This document shows, in pieces, positions 35,670 to 44,235 of a stretch of DNA of 64,000 nt. Both the position numbers and the translations under genes were made by a program. Under the pieces are notes generated by a model. That model did no database searches and was not told where the DNA came from. It was given only the letters and a program-made list of their open reading frames with translations. Numbering within the stretch: the stretch's first letter is position 1; the number at the start of each line of letters is the position of its first letter. The stretch is taken from the NCBI RefSeq assembly GCF_001247745.1, contig NZ_LAIR01000002.1, positions 3,224,001 through 3,288,000 on the forward strand, written 5' to 3'. This stretch comes from Luteipulveratus halotolerans (GTDB taxonomy: Bacteria; Actinomycetota; Actinomycetes; Actinomycetales; Dermatophilaceae).

Positions 35670-38666
35670 TCAGGGGTTGACGGTGATCAGGCTGCGCCCG
35701 ACCTCGTTGCTGCCGTCACCGAAGAGCACGGCGCCGAGGTAGTGCGTGCCTGCGGTCAGCCCGCTCCACGACGCCGCGACCGTGGCCGACGCACCGATCG
35801 TGACCTCCTGGCTCGCCGGCGTGGCGGTCAGGTTGCCGGCCGCGGCCGAGCCGACGGCGAAGGAGTTGACCTTGACGTCGAGAGCCTGCGGACCTGAGAA
35901 CAGGTCGACCTCGACGGTGTAGGTGCCCGGCGCCGGGTCCTGCAGCGTCACGACTTCCTCAGCGGTGCCGCCGCCGCTCGACCCGACCTGATGGCCGTCC
36001 TTGGTGACGACCAGGTCGATGTCGGTGCCGGCGGGGACGTCGGCGTCGTAGGTCGCCAACCGGGCGACCTTGGTGCCGGCCGGGATCGTCACCTGGACGC
36101 TGCTGTCCTGGCTCTGCGTGGTCGGTGACACGTGCACCTCACCGGCGACGAGGCCGACCGGCGAGGCCGACAGCGTGCCGGTGAAACCCGGGCGCACCGA
36201 CAGCTCGGCCGTGCCGGACGGCGTGCTCTGCACCGTCTCGGCCGTGACAGCGGCAGCAACAGCCTGGACCGCGATCGGACTGCGGACCTCCTGCCCGCGG
36301 TTGCCCTTCCAGGTGAGCGAGCCGAACGCATACTTCCCGTACGCCGCGCTGGTCCGCGTCAGCGTCACCGTGAAGCTGCGCGACTGCCCCGGCGGGATCG
36401 TGAGCGTCGACGGCGTGACCGTGGCCGTGAACCCGGCCGGAGCCTGCACCGACGCGGTGTACTGGGTCGCGCGACCCTCGACGTTGGTCACCGTGCGCTT
36501 GACCGTCTGGGTGCCGGCGAGGTCACCGATCGCGATGCTCGGGTAGTTGAGGTCGCTGGGGTCGATGCGGCCGATCTGGTCGCAGGTGCCGTCCTCGGTG
36601 ACCAGCTGCAGCTGGTCGATCCCGCACGAGTACTTCAGCCAGTCGGTGATCCCGGCGTCGTAGACCAGGCCCGGGTTGAACGACTGCGCCGGGCGGACGT
36701 GGCCCGCGCCGTAGTCGAGCGGTGTGGCGTCCTTGCCGGCGCGCTGGATCGGCTTGCCCTCGTTGTCGAGCGTGGTCGCCGTCGTCATCAGCGACGACTT
36801 GACCGCGGCGGGCGACCAGGTCGGGTGGGCCTGCTTGACCAGCGCTGCGATCCCGCTGATGTGCGGCGTCGACATCGACGTGCCGGAGTAGGAGTCGAAG
36901 CTGTTGCCGTTGTTGCCCGGAGGCGCGACCGAGGCGATGACGCCCGAGCCCGGCGCGGTGATGTCGGGCTTGAGCAGGTCTCCGCCACCGGCGAGCGCCG
37001 GACCGTACGACGAGAACCCGGCCATCTGCGGAGCCCGGACGGCGCTGGTGTCGGTGGCGCCGATGGTGGCCGTCGCGCCCGACGTCGCGGCGTACGCGAG
37101 CACCGCCGCACCGGCGGTGCTGTCGAGATGGACGGTCGGCACCTCGTGGAAGTCGGCGTCGAGCGACTGGCTCGCGGAGGTGTTGGCGAGCACCATGCCC
37201 ACCCCACCGGCCGCCTTGACCGCGGCGCTCTTGTCGATGCGGGCGTTGCTGCCACGCTTGCAGACGACGATCTTGCCGGCGGCCTTGGCCGGGTCGAGCG
37301 CCGGCTGGACACCGTTGGAGGCGTCCTGGTCGACGTCGCTGAAGCACAGGTCGACGGCCTGCGCCGGCGCGCCGGACGCGGCCACCGAGGCCGCCGTCAT
37401 GACGGGCGCCGGACCGACGGTCCCGCCCACACCGACGCCGGTGTACTTCTGGCCGTTGCCGAGCGTGACCGTCTTGGCGACACCGCGGTCGTGGGTGCTC
37501 GCGGCGACCGTCATCGTCCACGGCGAGTTGTGGGCGACGCTGGACTCACCGACAGTGTCACCGCTGTTGCCGGCCGACGTCGAGACGAACACGCCCGCGT
37601 CGGCAGCGCCGAGGAACGCGAGCTCGTCGGCGGTCACGACGTAGGTGCTCGAGCCCGAGATCGAGTAGCTGATGACGTCGACACCGTCGCCGACCGCGTC
37701 GTCGATGGCCTTGACGAGGTCACTGGTGCTGCCGCTCGCGCCGCTGTGGTCGGCCTTCTCCCACAGCGCCTTGTACGCCGCGATGCGGGCGCCCGGAGCC
37801 ATACCGCTGGTCTTGCCGACCGGCGAGCCGTTGATCGAGGCGTCGACGCCGTTGTTGCCGGCGGCCGTCGACGCGGTGTGCGTCCCGTGCCCGTTGAAGT
37901 CGCGCGGCGAGACGAACTCCTCGGGGATGACGGTCGCGGCGTCCTTGTAGTAGCGCGCGCCGATCAGCTTGTTGTTGCAGACCACGGGCGTACCGGACTC
38001 GCCGGCGTCGCAGCGGCCCTTCCACTTGGCCTTGATCGCAGCGGCCTCGGCGGGGGTCTGCGAGGTGGCGGCGAAGGACGCGCTCTCGGGCCAGATGCCC
38101 GAGTCGATGTCGCCGACGATGATGCCCTGGCCGGCCTTGTCCGGCCCTCCGAACTTCTGCTGCCACACACCGGTGGGGCCGTCGAGCCCGAGGAACGTCG
38201 GCGTCGTGGTCGTGTCGGCGTGGCGCTCCTCGTCCTTCCAGACGCGCAGTACCTGGGGCGACTTCTGGAGCTGGGCCACCTGAGCCGGGGTGAGCGAGGC
38301 GGCGAACCCGTTGAACGCGACGTCGTAGGTGCGGGTGACGGCCGACTCCGAGCTGCCGATCGACCTCAGCACCGACGAGCGCTTGCCACGCAGGTGACCG
38401 GCGTACGCCTTCCCCGCGGCGCTGTCACGCTGGACCTTCTTACCGGCTGCGGGCTTGGTCGCGGCGAGACCGCTCTCACCGCCCGTGTAGCTGGCGAGCG
38501 GCGCCCCCGCGACCTGCACGATGTAGCGGGCCTTCTGCCCCGTGGGGGCAGCGGACGCGGGCGAGGTCGCCGCGGCGACCAGAGGGGCGAGCGCGAGGCC
38601 CGCGACGGCGACGACGGCGGTGGCCGTTCGCCGTCGAGATCGATGAGGGGATGCGGTCGGGCGCAC
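35670..38666 (-). CDS. Secreted subtilisin-like (S8) serine protease
   Basis: A 998-residue exported protease. I chose GTG 38666 because AGGAGA lies five bases upstream. A signal peptide (to about ATSPASA) is followed by an inhibitor I9 prodomain (ARYIVQVAGAPL...GFAASLTPAQV). The catalytic triad is visible: Asp in GDIDSGIWPES, His in NGHGTHTAS and Ser in SGTSMSTPHISG. A protease-associated domain is inserted between His and Ser (KIVVCKRGSNARI). After the catalytic part come a fibronectin-III-like domain (TVKRTVTNVEGRATQYTAS) and a C-terminal beta domain with no wall-anchor motif. It resembles plant cucumisin-like and streptomycete S8 enzymes. A large secreted protein degrader is the likely role. 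Confidence 0.93.
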   Translation of the reverse strand: MRPTASPHRSRRRTATAVVAVAGLALAPLVAAATSPASAAPTGQKARYIVQVAGAPLASYTGGESGLAATKPAAGKKVQRDSAAGKAYAGHLRGKRSSVLRSIGSSESAVTRTYDVAFNGFAASLTPAQVAQLQKSPQVLRVWKDEERHADTTTTPTFLGLDGPTGVWQQKFGGPDKAGQGIIVGDIDSGIWPESASFAATSQTPAEAAAIKAKWKGRCDAGESGTPVVCNNKLIGARYYKDAATVIPEEFVSPRDFNGHGTHTASTAAGNNGVDASINGSPVGKTSGMAPGARIAAYKALWEKADHSGASGSTSDLVKAIDDAVGDGVDVISYSISGSSTYVVTADELAFLGAADAGVFVSTSAGNSGDTVGESSVAHNSPWTMTVAASTHDRGVAKTVTLGNGQKYTGVGVGGTVGPAPVMTAASVAASGAPAQAVDLCFSDVDQDASNGVQPALDPAKAAGKIVVCKRGSNARIDKSAAVKAAGGVGMVLANTSASQSLDADFHEVPTVHLDSTAGAAVLAYAATSGATATIGATDTSAVRAPQMAGFSSYGPALAGGGDLLKPDITAPGSGVIASVAPPGNNGNSFDSYSGTSMSTPHISGIAALVKQAHPTWSPAAVKSSLMTTATTLDNEGKPIQRAGKDATPLDYGAGHVRPAQSFNPGLVYDAGITDWLKYSCGIDQLQLVTEDGTCDQIGRIDPSDLNYPSIAIGDLAGTQTVKRTVTNVEGRATQYTASVQAPAGFTATVTPSTLTIPPGQSRSFTVTLTRTSAAYGKYAFGSLTWKGNRGQEVRSPIAVQAVAAAVTAETVQSTPSGTAELSVRPGFTGTLSASPVGLVAGEVHVSPTTQSQDSSVQVTIPAGTKVARLATYDADVPAGTDIDLVVTKDGHQVGSSGGGTAEEVVTLQDPAPGTYTVEVDLFSGPQALDVKVNSFAVGSAAAGNLTATPASQEVTIGASATVAASWSGLTAGTHYLGAVLFGDGSNEVGRSLITVNP

Positions 38667-38800
38667 GGGCTCTCCTAGTGCCGGTCGCACCGCGGTAGCG
38701 GCACGGGTGGCGAAACTCTAGATCCGCAGAACCACGCTCGTACGTCGAACGCGCGAGTAGCCGTGACGAAGGCCACGCGACCTGCGTTTGCACCCTGGTC

Positions 38801-38844
38801 ACTACAGGTGTAGTTTCTTAGTCAGAGCCGCACTACAGATGTAG
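38801..38844. promoter_or_regulatory. Paired ACTACA-N2-TGTAG operators
   Basis: ACTACA-GG-TGTAGT (38801-38814) and ACTACA-GA-TGTAG (38832-38844) are two copies of one palindrome with centres 31 bases apart, three helical turns. TACA-N2-TGTA is the site type of BlaI/MecI/CopY repressors. The first copy overlaps a possible -10 box (TAGTTT, with TTTGCA as -35); the second lies just before the ribosome binding site of the 59-residue protein. The regulator is not in this window. Confidence 0.65.
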
Positions 38845-38857
38845 AAAGGAACTCATC

Positions 38858-39037
38858 ATGAACGCTCTTCCCGCCTTCTTCGTCGGCCTCAGCATCATCG
38901 TCGGCCTCGCCCTGATCGTGACCGCCGCCACCGCCGGCGTCTGGTCCGTCCAGTACTTCGCCCGCAACCGTCGCGTGCGCCTCGAGCAGCGCCAGCCGCT
39001 GTTCAGCTACTACCGTCACGCAGCCTTCTCGCACTGA
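38858..39037 (+). CDS. Small single-pass membrane protein, 59 residues
   Basis: The frame starts at ATG 38858 with AGGA eight bases upstream and ends at TGA 39035-39037. MNALPAFFVGLSIIVGLALI begins the protein and continues into one membrane helix to about residue 32; a basic tail follows (RNRRVRLEQRQ) ending in FSYYRHAAFSH. It belongs to no family I know. The clean ribosome binding site, the twin operators upstream and the hairpin downstream mark it as a regulated, real gene. A role in envelope stress would fit a BlaI-type regulon but is inference. Confidence 0.7.
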   Translation: MNALPAFFVGLSIIVGLALIVTAATAGVWSVQYFARNRRVRLEQRQPLFSYYRHAAFSH

Positions 39038-39143
39038 GCCAGGCCCGCGTTCGGGTCCGGCTCGCAGCCGCTGTTCGATCGACTGTCTGCGAGCTCCGGT
39101 CGTCACGACCATGCCAGCAGGCTCGCCTGATCCTCGACGCTCG

Positions 39144-39177
39144 ACGGCCCGCGACTCCTGAGGGAGTCGCGGGCCGT
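39144..39177 (+). terminator. Hairpin terminator after the small membrane protein gene
   Basis: A perfect 15-base stem (39144-39158 with 39163-39177) with a TGAG loop follows the 59-residue gene by about 105 bases. A partial T-rich run (TTCGTCT) comes after it. It fits as the end of that transcript. Confidence 0.7.
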
Positions 39178-39195
39178 TCGTCTGCCCCGAAACGG

Positions 39196-39444
39196 TTGAC
39201 ACACCACGGCTCGTGCTTCGAGTCGTCCTTGCGCGAGGCCGTCCGGGTCGGGGCGCGCTCGATCGCCTTCCCAGCCATCAGCGCAGGGATCTTCGGGTGG
39301 GTCGTCGACGAGGTCGCCGAGGTCGGCGTACGCACGGTGCACGACTCATCGCTGCTCCCCCACCTGAGCCTCGTCCGATTCGTGCTGTTCGGCCCAGAAG
39401 CGTTGGCAGCGTTCGAGACTCAGCTGTCGCGCCTGGGCGACTAG
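39196..39444 (+). pseudogene. C-terminal half of a macro-domain protein
   Basis: The 82 codons hold SSLREAVRVGARSIAFPAISAGIFGW, which is the phosphate-loop half of macro domains that bind ADP-ribose, followed by the usual C-terminal strand and helix (LVRFVLFGPEALAAFE). The N-terminal half with its NAAN and GGGVDGA motifs is missing, and the sequence before it is a terminator hairpin. The only start in reach is a TTG. I read this as a truncated gene; a free-standing half domain would lack the adenosine site. Confidence 0.65.
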
Positions 39445-39701
39445 GGGTGCTGGTCGAGCCACCCGTCGTACTCGTGAGCGACCGCGGTGAACCGTTCGGT
39501 CAAGGCCTTGGCCAGCGCGCTGGACGGGTCGTCGATGGTGTCGATCTGGACGTAGACCCCCCACTCGTGCGACTCGGAGTCGTCCTCGCCGGCGAGCGCC
39601 TCGCGGACGACGCGGACCTCGCCCAGACTGTCCTCGGCGAGGTCCTCGGCAACCTTCTCGGCGTCGTCACGCTCGGGGAAGAGCAGCAGATAGGTCAGCA
39701 C
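39441..39701 (-). CDS. RraB-like small protein
   Basis: An 86-residue acidic protein starting MLTYLLLFPERDDAEKVAEDL and ending AVAHEYDGWLDQHP. The ferredoxin-like pattern and the closing H-x-YDGW resemble the RraB family, whose enteric member inhibits RNase E. Many actinobacterial genes carry this annotation without experimental support, so RNase control is only an option. It converges on the macro-domain remnant with a four-base overlap. Confidence 0.6.
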   Translation of the reverse strand: MLTYLLLFPERDDAEKVAEDLAEDSLGEVRVVREALAGEDDSESHEWGVYVQIDTIDDPSSALAKALTERFTAVAHEYDGWLDQHP

Positions 39702-39727
39702 ACGATCACTGTGCCAGGCGGCCGGCG

Positions 39728-40324
39728 TCAGACCGTGGAGACGAGGCCGGACACGTGGTCGGCAGCCTGGTCGAGCACGGCCTCGGGATCGCCGTCGTCG
39801 CGCAGGATCAGCCAGTTGAGCGTCAGCCCGTCGAGCACGGTGATCAGGTAGCGCGCGATCACCGAGGTGGGCACCGAGAACTCCTGCCCGAACGCCGCGC
39901 CGGCCTCGTCGAGCAGCCGGGTGAGCGTCTGCAGGTAGAACTCGTACTGCCGACGAGCCACGTCCTCCAGCCCGGGCCGGCGCAACGCGTACTGCGTGAG
40001 CTCGTACGTCAGCTGGTGCTCGTCGGGGTGCGCGAGCACGTGGTCCCAGTAGGCCCGCATGGTGCTGCGAAGCGTGTCGCGCACGGTGCCGCCGCCCCGC
40101 CCGATCTCCTCGACGCGCTCGAGCGAGTGCGCGGTGATGGCCTCGACGACCTGCTCCAACAGCTCGCCCTTGGAGCGGAAGCAGTAGTGGAACATGCCGA
40201 GCTGCATGTCGGCCTCCGCGACGATCGCGCGAGTCGTGGCCTGAGCGACGCCGTCGCGCAGCATCACCCTGATCGCCGCCTCGACCAGCAGCTGCCGTCG
40301 TTCATCGGCCGACACTCGCGCCAC
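39728..40324 (-). CDS. TetR-family transcription regulator
   Basis: A 198-residue regulator starting at GTG 40324 with AAGGGA upstream. The N-terminal helix-turn-helix is RRQLLVEAAIRVMLRDGVAQATTRAIVAEAD then LGMFHYCFRSKGELLEQVV, a clear TetR pattern. The ligand domain follows (residues 60-198). It is divergent from the secreted metallo-hydrolase gene at 40455, with 130 bases between starts, so it may control that gene, itself, or both. Ligand unknown. Confidence 0.85.
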   Translation of the reverse strand: MARVSADERRQLLVEAAIRVMLRDGVAQATTRAIVAEADMQLGMFHYCFRSKGELLEQVVEAITAHSLERVEEIGRGGGTVRDTLRSTMRAYWDHVLAHPDEHQLTYELTQYALRRPGLEDVARRQYEFYLQTLTRLLDEAGAAFGQEFSVPTSVIARYLITVLDGLTLNWLILRDDGDPEAVLDQAADHVSGLVSTV

Positions 40325-40454
40325 ATCGTTCCCTTCGTCAGACCGCGACACTAACCGCTGATGCCGTCGGGACCGCGGCCGCCGTAGTTGGACTCTTGAC
40401 CAAGTCAGGTGACCTCCACCACACTGCGGGTCACCCGACCCCAGGAGCGTCCCC

Positions 40455-42482
40455 ATGCGCGCAGCCCTGCTCAGCACCGCACTCGCCGCCGTCGGCCTGG
40501 CCGGCGCCGCGGCCTTCTCGCCCGGGGCTGCTCACTCGGCCAGCGGTCCGGTCCTGCCCTCACCTGAGTCCGAGGTCAACGTCACCGGTACGCCGTTCAC
40601 CGGCACCGCACCGGACGGCACCGTCCGCGGGCTCATCGACGCGCACACGCACATGTTCATGCAGGACGGCATGGGCGGCGCCGCGGTCTGCGGCAAGGTC
40701 TTCTCCGAGGAGGGCATCGCCGACGCGCTGCGCGACTGCCCGTCGCACGGCACCGACGGCAGCACCGCGCTGCTGGAGAACCTCACCAACGGGTCCGACC
40801 CGTTCCGCAAGCACGACGTGACCGGCTGGCCGACGTTCAAGGACTGGCCGTCGTACAACTCGTTGACCCACCAGCAGATGTACTACCGGTGGGTCGAGCG
40901 GGCCTGGCGCGGTGGCCAGCGAGTCATGGTCAACGACCTCGTCAGCAACGGCGTGCTCTGCTCGATCAACCCCGGCACCTACCAGTCGTGCAACGAGATG
41001 GATGCGATCCGGTTGCAGGCCAAGGACACCTACGCGCTGCAGACGTTCGTCGACAACCAGTACGGCGGCCCGGGCAAGGGCTGGTTCCGGGTGGTGAAGT
41101 CCAGTGCCGAGGCGCGCACCGTCATCCAGCAGGGCAAGCTCGCGGTCGTGCTCGGCGTCGAGACCTCAGAACCCTTTGGTTGCAAGCAGATCCTCGGCGT
41201 CGCGCAGTGCAGCAAGGCCGACATCGACAAGGGCCTCGACGAGATGTACGCCCTCGGCGTGCGTTCGATGTTCCCGTGCCACAAGTTCGACAACGCCCTG
41301 TGCGGCGTGCGGTTCGACGAGGGCACCCAGGGCGCGATCATCAACGCCGGCCAGTTCCTCTCGACCGGCACCTGGTGGGACGCCAAGCCGTGCGACGCCA
41401 GCAAGCCGCACGACCACAACCCCGGCGGCGCACAGGTGCCGCCCGAGCTCGGCAGGCTCCTGCCGCCGGTCGCCCCGGTCTACTCCTCCGGCGCCGTCTG
41501 CAACACCCGCGGCCTCAGCGACCTCGGCGCCTACATGGTCAAGGGCATGATGAAGCGCGGGATGATGGTCGAGGTCGACCACATGAGCGCCAAGGCGGCC
41601 GGTCAGACACTGACCCTCCTCGAGGAGAGCGCGTACCCCGGCGCCCTCGCCTCGCACTCCTGGATGGACGAGGGCTACCTCGACCGCCTGTACGCCCTCG
41701 GCGGCTTCTCCACGATCTACGGGCACGCGTCCAAGGACTTCGTCGCCGAGTACAAGCGCACCCAGCCGATCCGCGAGAAGTACGGCACCGGAATCGGATT
41801 CGGCTTCGACATGAACGGGTTCGGTGGCACACCTCCGCCGCGCGACGACGCAGCGTCCGACCCCGTGAAGTACCCGTTCCGGTCCGTCGACGGCGGCTCG
41901 GTCATCGACAAGCAGCGCACGGGTGAGCGCACCTGGGACGTCAACGTCGACGGCGTCGCGCACTACGGGCTCGTCCCCGACTACGTCGAGGACCTGCGAC
42001 TGGTCGGCGGACAGAAGGTCGTCGACGACCTGATGCGCGGACCCGAGTCGTACCTGCGTACATGGGCGGGCACCGAGCAGGCGAAGGCCGAGCCCGCCGC
42101 CAACCTCGCCACGGGCCGGCTCGTCACGGCGAGCAGCGCGCAGGACCAGATCTTCCAGCGCCACCCCGCCTCCGACGGCAACGAGCAGACGCGGTGGGCG
42201 AGCAGCTGGAAGGACGGCCAGTGGATCGCGGTCGACCTGGGCTCGTCACGCCCGCTGGACCGTGTCTCGCTGCGGTGGGAGGCGGCGTACGCCCGCGACT
42301 ACGACATCCAGGTCTCCGACGACGGCGTCACGTGGCGCACGGTCAAGCGGGTCACGGGCAGCGCCGGCGGCCACGAGGTGCAGCAGCTGCCGGACGGTAC
42401 GACGGCCCGGCACCTGCGCGTGCTCGCCCAGGCCCGGGCCACGTCGTACGGCGTCTCGCTCTGGGAGCTCGGGGTCTACTGA
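40455..42482 (+). CDS. Secreted amidohydrolase-like protein with discoidin (F5/8) domain
   Basis: A 675-residue exported protein. Signal peptide to about residue 30. The central part is a metal-dependent TIM-barrel hydrolase: IDAHTHMFM near residue 65 gives the usual HxH, later VVLGVETSEPFG, MVEVDHMSAKA and LASHSWMDEG supply further ligand candidates. It resembles membrane dipeptidase (M19)-type enzymes but is longer and rich in Cys. Residues 545-675 form a discoidin/CBM32-like domain (LVTASSAQ, RWASSWKDGQWIAVDLGSSRPLDRVSLRWE, YDIQVSDDGVTW), which usually binds sugars. It probably acts at the cell surface on glycan-linked substrates. Exact reaction unknown. Confidence 0.8.
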   Translation: MRAALLSTALAAVGLAGAAAFSPGAAHSASGPVLPSPESEVNVTGTPFTGTAPDGTVRGLIDAHTHMFMQDGMGGAAVCGKVFSEEGIADALRDCPSHGTDGSTALLENLTNGSDPFRKHDVTGWPTFKDWPSYNSLTHQQMYYRWVERAWRGGQRVMVNDLVSNGVLCSINPGTYQSCNEMDAIRLQAKDTYALQTFVDNQYGGPGKGWFRVVKSSAEARTVIQQGKLAVVLGVETSEPFGCKQILGVAQCSKADIDKGLDEMYALGVRSMFPCHKFDNALCGVRFDEGTQGAIINAGQFLSTGTWWDAKPCDASKPHDHNPGGAQVPPELGRLLPPVAPVYSSGAVCNTRGLSDLGAYMVKGMMKRGMMVEVDHMSAKAAGQTLTLLEESAYPGALASHSWMDEGYLDRLYALGGFSTIYGHASKDFVAEYKRTQPIREKYGTGIGFGFDMNGFGGTPPPRDDAASDPVKYPFRSVDGGSVIDKQRTGERTWDVNVDGVAHYGLVPDYVEDLRLVGGQKVVDDLMRGPESYLRTWAGTEQAKAEPAANLATGRLVTASSAQDQIFQRHPASDGNEQTRWASSWKDGQWIAVDLGSSRPLDRVSLRWEAAYARDYDIQVSDDGVTWRTVKRVTGSAGGHEVQQLPDGTTARHLRVLAQARATSYGVSLWELGVY

Positions 42483-42850
42483 CCCGACCGGTCGGGCAGC
42501 TGCTGCAGGGCCCAGCGGTTGCCGTCGGGGTCGGCGAAGTAGACGAACCGGCCCCACGCCTGCTCGTCGACGTCGCTGACCTCGATGCCGCGCTCCGTGA
42601 GGTCAGCGTGTGCGGCGTCGGCGTCGTCGATCACGCACTGCAGGCCCGCCGCCGAGCCGGGCTCGGCCGTGGTGAGACCCGTGCCGATGCAGATCGAGCA
42701 GGCCGACCCCGGCGGCGTCAGCTGCACGAACCGCAGCTGCTCGTTGACCACCTGGTCGTGGTCGGCGTTGAAACCGACCTTCACGTAGAACTCCTTGGCC
42801 CGGTCGACATCGCTCACGGGCACGGTCACCAGCTCCAGCTTCATGTCCAT
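42476..42850 (-). CDS. VOC (glyoxalase/bleomycin-resistance-like) protein
   Basis: A 124-residue protein with the two-beta-alpha-beta pattern of the vicinal oxygen chelate fold: LVTVPVSDVDRAKEFYVKVGF at the start and GRFVYFADPDGNRWALQQLP at the end. Members are metal enzymes or antibiotic-binding proteins; no substrate can be named. The 3' end overlaps the hydrolase gene by seven bases. Confidence 0.85.
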   Translation of the reverse strand: MDMKLELVTVPVSDVDRAKEFYVKVGFNADHDQVVNEQLRFVQLTPPGSACSICIGTGLTTAEPGSAAGLQCVIDDADAAHADLTERGIEVSDVDEQAWGRFVYFADPDGNRWALQQLPDRSGQ

Positions 42851-42961
42851 GCTGCGACCGTAGCCAGGCCAGCGGACAGATCGTGTCCGCTTGCTTTCTT
42901 TCAGGAAGCGTTGCCGCCACGTCACCCGACGTTCGCCGTCGCGGCGTACCGTCTCGCAGCG

Positions 42962-43774
42962 ATGGCCGGGCGATTCGTCGCGATCGGTGACTCGTTCACC
43001 GAAGGTGTGGGCGACAACAACGTGATGTACCCCAACGGCGTGCGCGGTTGGGCTGATCGCGCAGCGCGTCAGATGGGTCGGCACGACCCCGGGTGGGAGT
43101 ACGCCAACCTGGCGATCCGCTCGAAGGTCCTCGACGAGGTCGTCGCCGAGCAGCTCGACGCGGCGCTCGCACTGCAGCCGACGCTCGTCACGTTCTACGC
43201 CGGCGGCAACGACATCCTCTCGCTCCGGGTCGACATGGACTCGGTGATGCAGCGGTACGAAGCGGCCCTCGCCCGGCTCGCCGCGTCGGGGGCCAGGGTC
43301 ATGGTGTTCACGACCTTCGACATGAAGGTCTCCTCCATGCTCGAGCCGCTGCGGCGCCGAATTCGCTTCTTCAACAACGGTGTTCGCGAGCTGTCACGCT
43401 CGTACGACGCACAGCTGCTCGACCACACGCTGCTGCGCGAGTATGACGACCGGCGGCTCTGGAGCCCCGACCGGATCCACATGTCGAAGGTCGGCCACAA
43501 GCGGCTCGCCGGGCACTTCCTCGACGCCCTCGGGATCCCGCACACGCTCAAGCTGCCCGAGCTGCCGGCGTGGGAGCCACGCACCTGGCGCCAGGCGATC
43601 GCCGAGGAGCGGGTGTTCGTGCGCTCGGAGGTGATCCCGCTGGTCCGCCGGCGCATGAGCGGCGTACGCGAGGGCGACGCGCTCACGCCCAAGTGGCCGC
43701 AGCCCGTGCACCCGTCCGAAGGCATGAAGCGGCTCGCACGCCGCCAAGCAGCCGAGCTGCACTCCCCTGCCTGA
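42962..43774 (+). CDS. SGNH/GDSL-type hydrolase
   Basis: A 270-residue enzyme. Block I is FVAIGDSFTEG with the catalytic Ser, Asn is in YAGGNDIL, and the Asp-x-x-His pair is in WSPDRIHMSKVGH. There is no signal peptide, so it acts in the cytoplasm on esters or acyl groups. The tail of about 75 residues after the catalytic core is basic and typical for the actinobacterial subfamily. It converges on hspR with 11 bases between the stops and no clear terminator. Confidence 0.9.
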   Translation: MAGRFVAIGDSFTEGVGDNNVMYPNGVRGWADRAARQMGRHDPGWEYANLAIRSKVLDEVVAEQLDAALALQPTLVTFYAGGNDILSLRVDMDSVMQRYEAALARLAASGARVMVFTTFDMKVSSMLEPLRRRIRFFNNGVRELSRSYDAQLLDHTLLREYDDRRLWSPDRIHMSKVGHKRLAGHFLDALGIPHTLKLPELPAWEPRTWRQAIAEERVFVRSEVIPLVRRRMSGVREGDALTPKWPQPVHPSEGMKRLARRQAAELHSPA

Positions 43775-43785
43775 CGAGCCGACGG

Positions 43786-44235
43786 TTACGCCTCGGGGCG
43801 CCAGACGACGAGCGAGGTGCTCGATGCTCGTCGACTCGGGCGCTCACCCGGACGCAGCGTCACGATCCGGCCGTCCGGGCCGGCGGCGAACACGCGCGTC
43901 GAGCCCCGCTCGCGCAGCGCACCCACCTCGGCGGTGAGCTCGGCGACGCGCGACCGCAACGCCTCGACCTGGTGCTCGAGCTGCAGAATCCGTTGGATAC
44001 CAGCCAGACTCACGCCTTCGTCCTGCGAGAGGCGCTGTACCTCGCGCAGCAGGTCGACGTCGCGCGCGGAGTAGCGGCGTCCACCACCACGGGTGCGCGA
44101 CGGCGTCACGAGCCCGAGGCGGTCGTACTGGCGAAGGGTCTGTGCGTGCATGCCGGCCAGCTCGGCCGCGACCGAGATGACGTAGACGGGCTGGTCGTGC
44201 GGGACCCGCTCGCCACGTGCGCCGGCGGCGGTCAT
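43786..44235 (-). CDS. hspR: HspR heat-shock repressor
   Basis: A 149-residue MerR-type repressor. VYVISVAAELAGMHAQTLRQYDRLGLVTPSRT is the hallmark DNA-binding start of HspR, followed by GGGRRYSARDVDLLREVQ and a coiled-coil (QLEHQVEALRSRVAELTAEV). HspR binds HAIR sites with DnaK as co-repressor. It is the last gene of the dnaK operon (ATGA overlap with dnaJ), giving feedback. Targets in view are the sites before clpB and dnaK. Confidence 0.95.
   Translation of the reverse strand: MTAAGARGERVPHDQPVYVISVAAELAGMHAQTLRQYDRLGLVTPSRTRGGGRRYSARDVDLLREVQRLSQDEGVSLAGIQRILQLEHQVEALRSRVAELTAEVGALRERGSTRVFAAGPDGRIVTLRPGERPSRRASSTSLVVWRPEA

Noticed and set aside
36132..38678. 848-codon plus-strand frame opposite the protease
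   Set aside because: Arg/Gly/Val-rich antisense shadow of the S8 protease gene.
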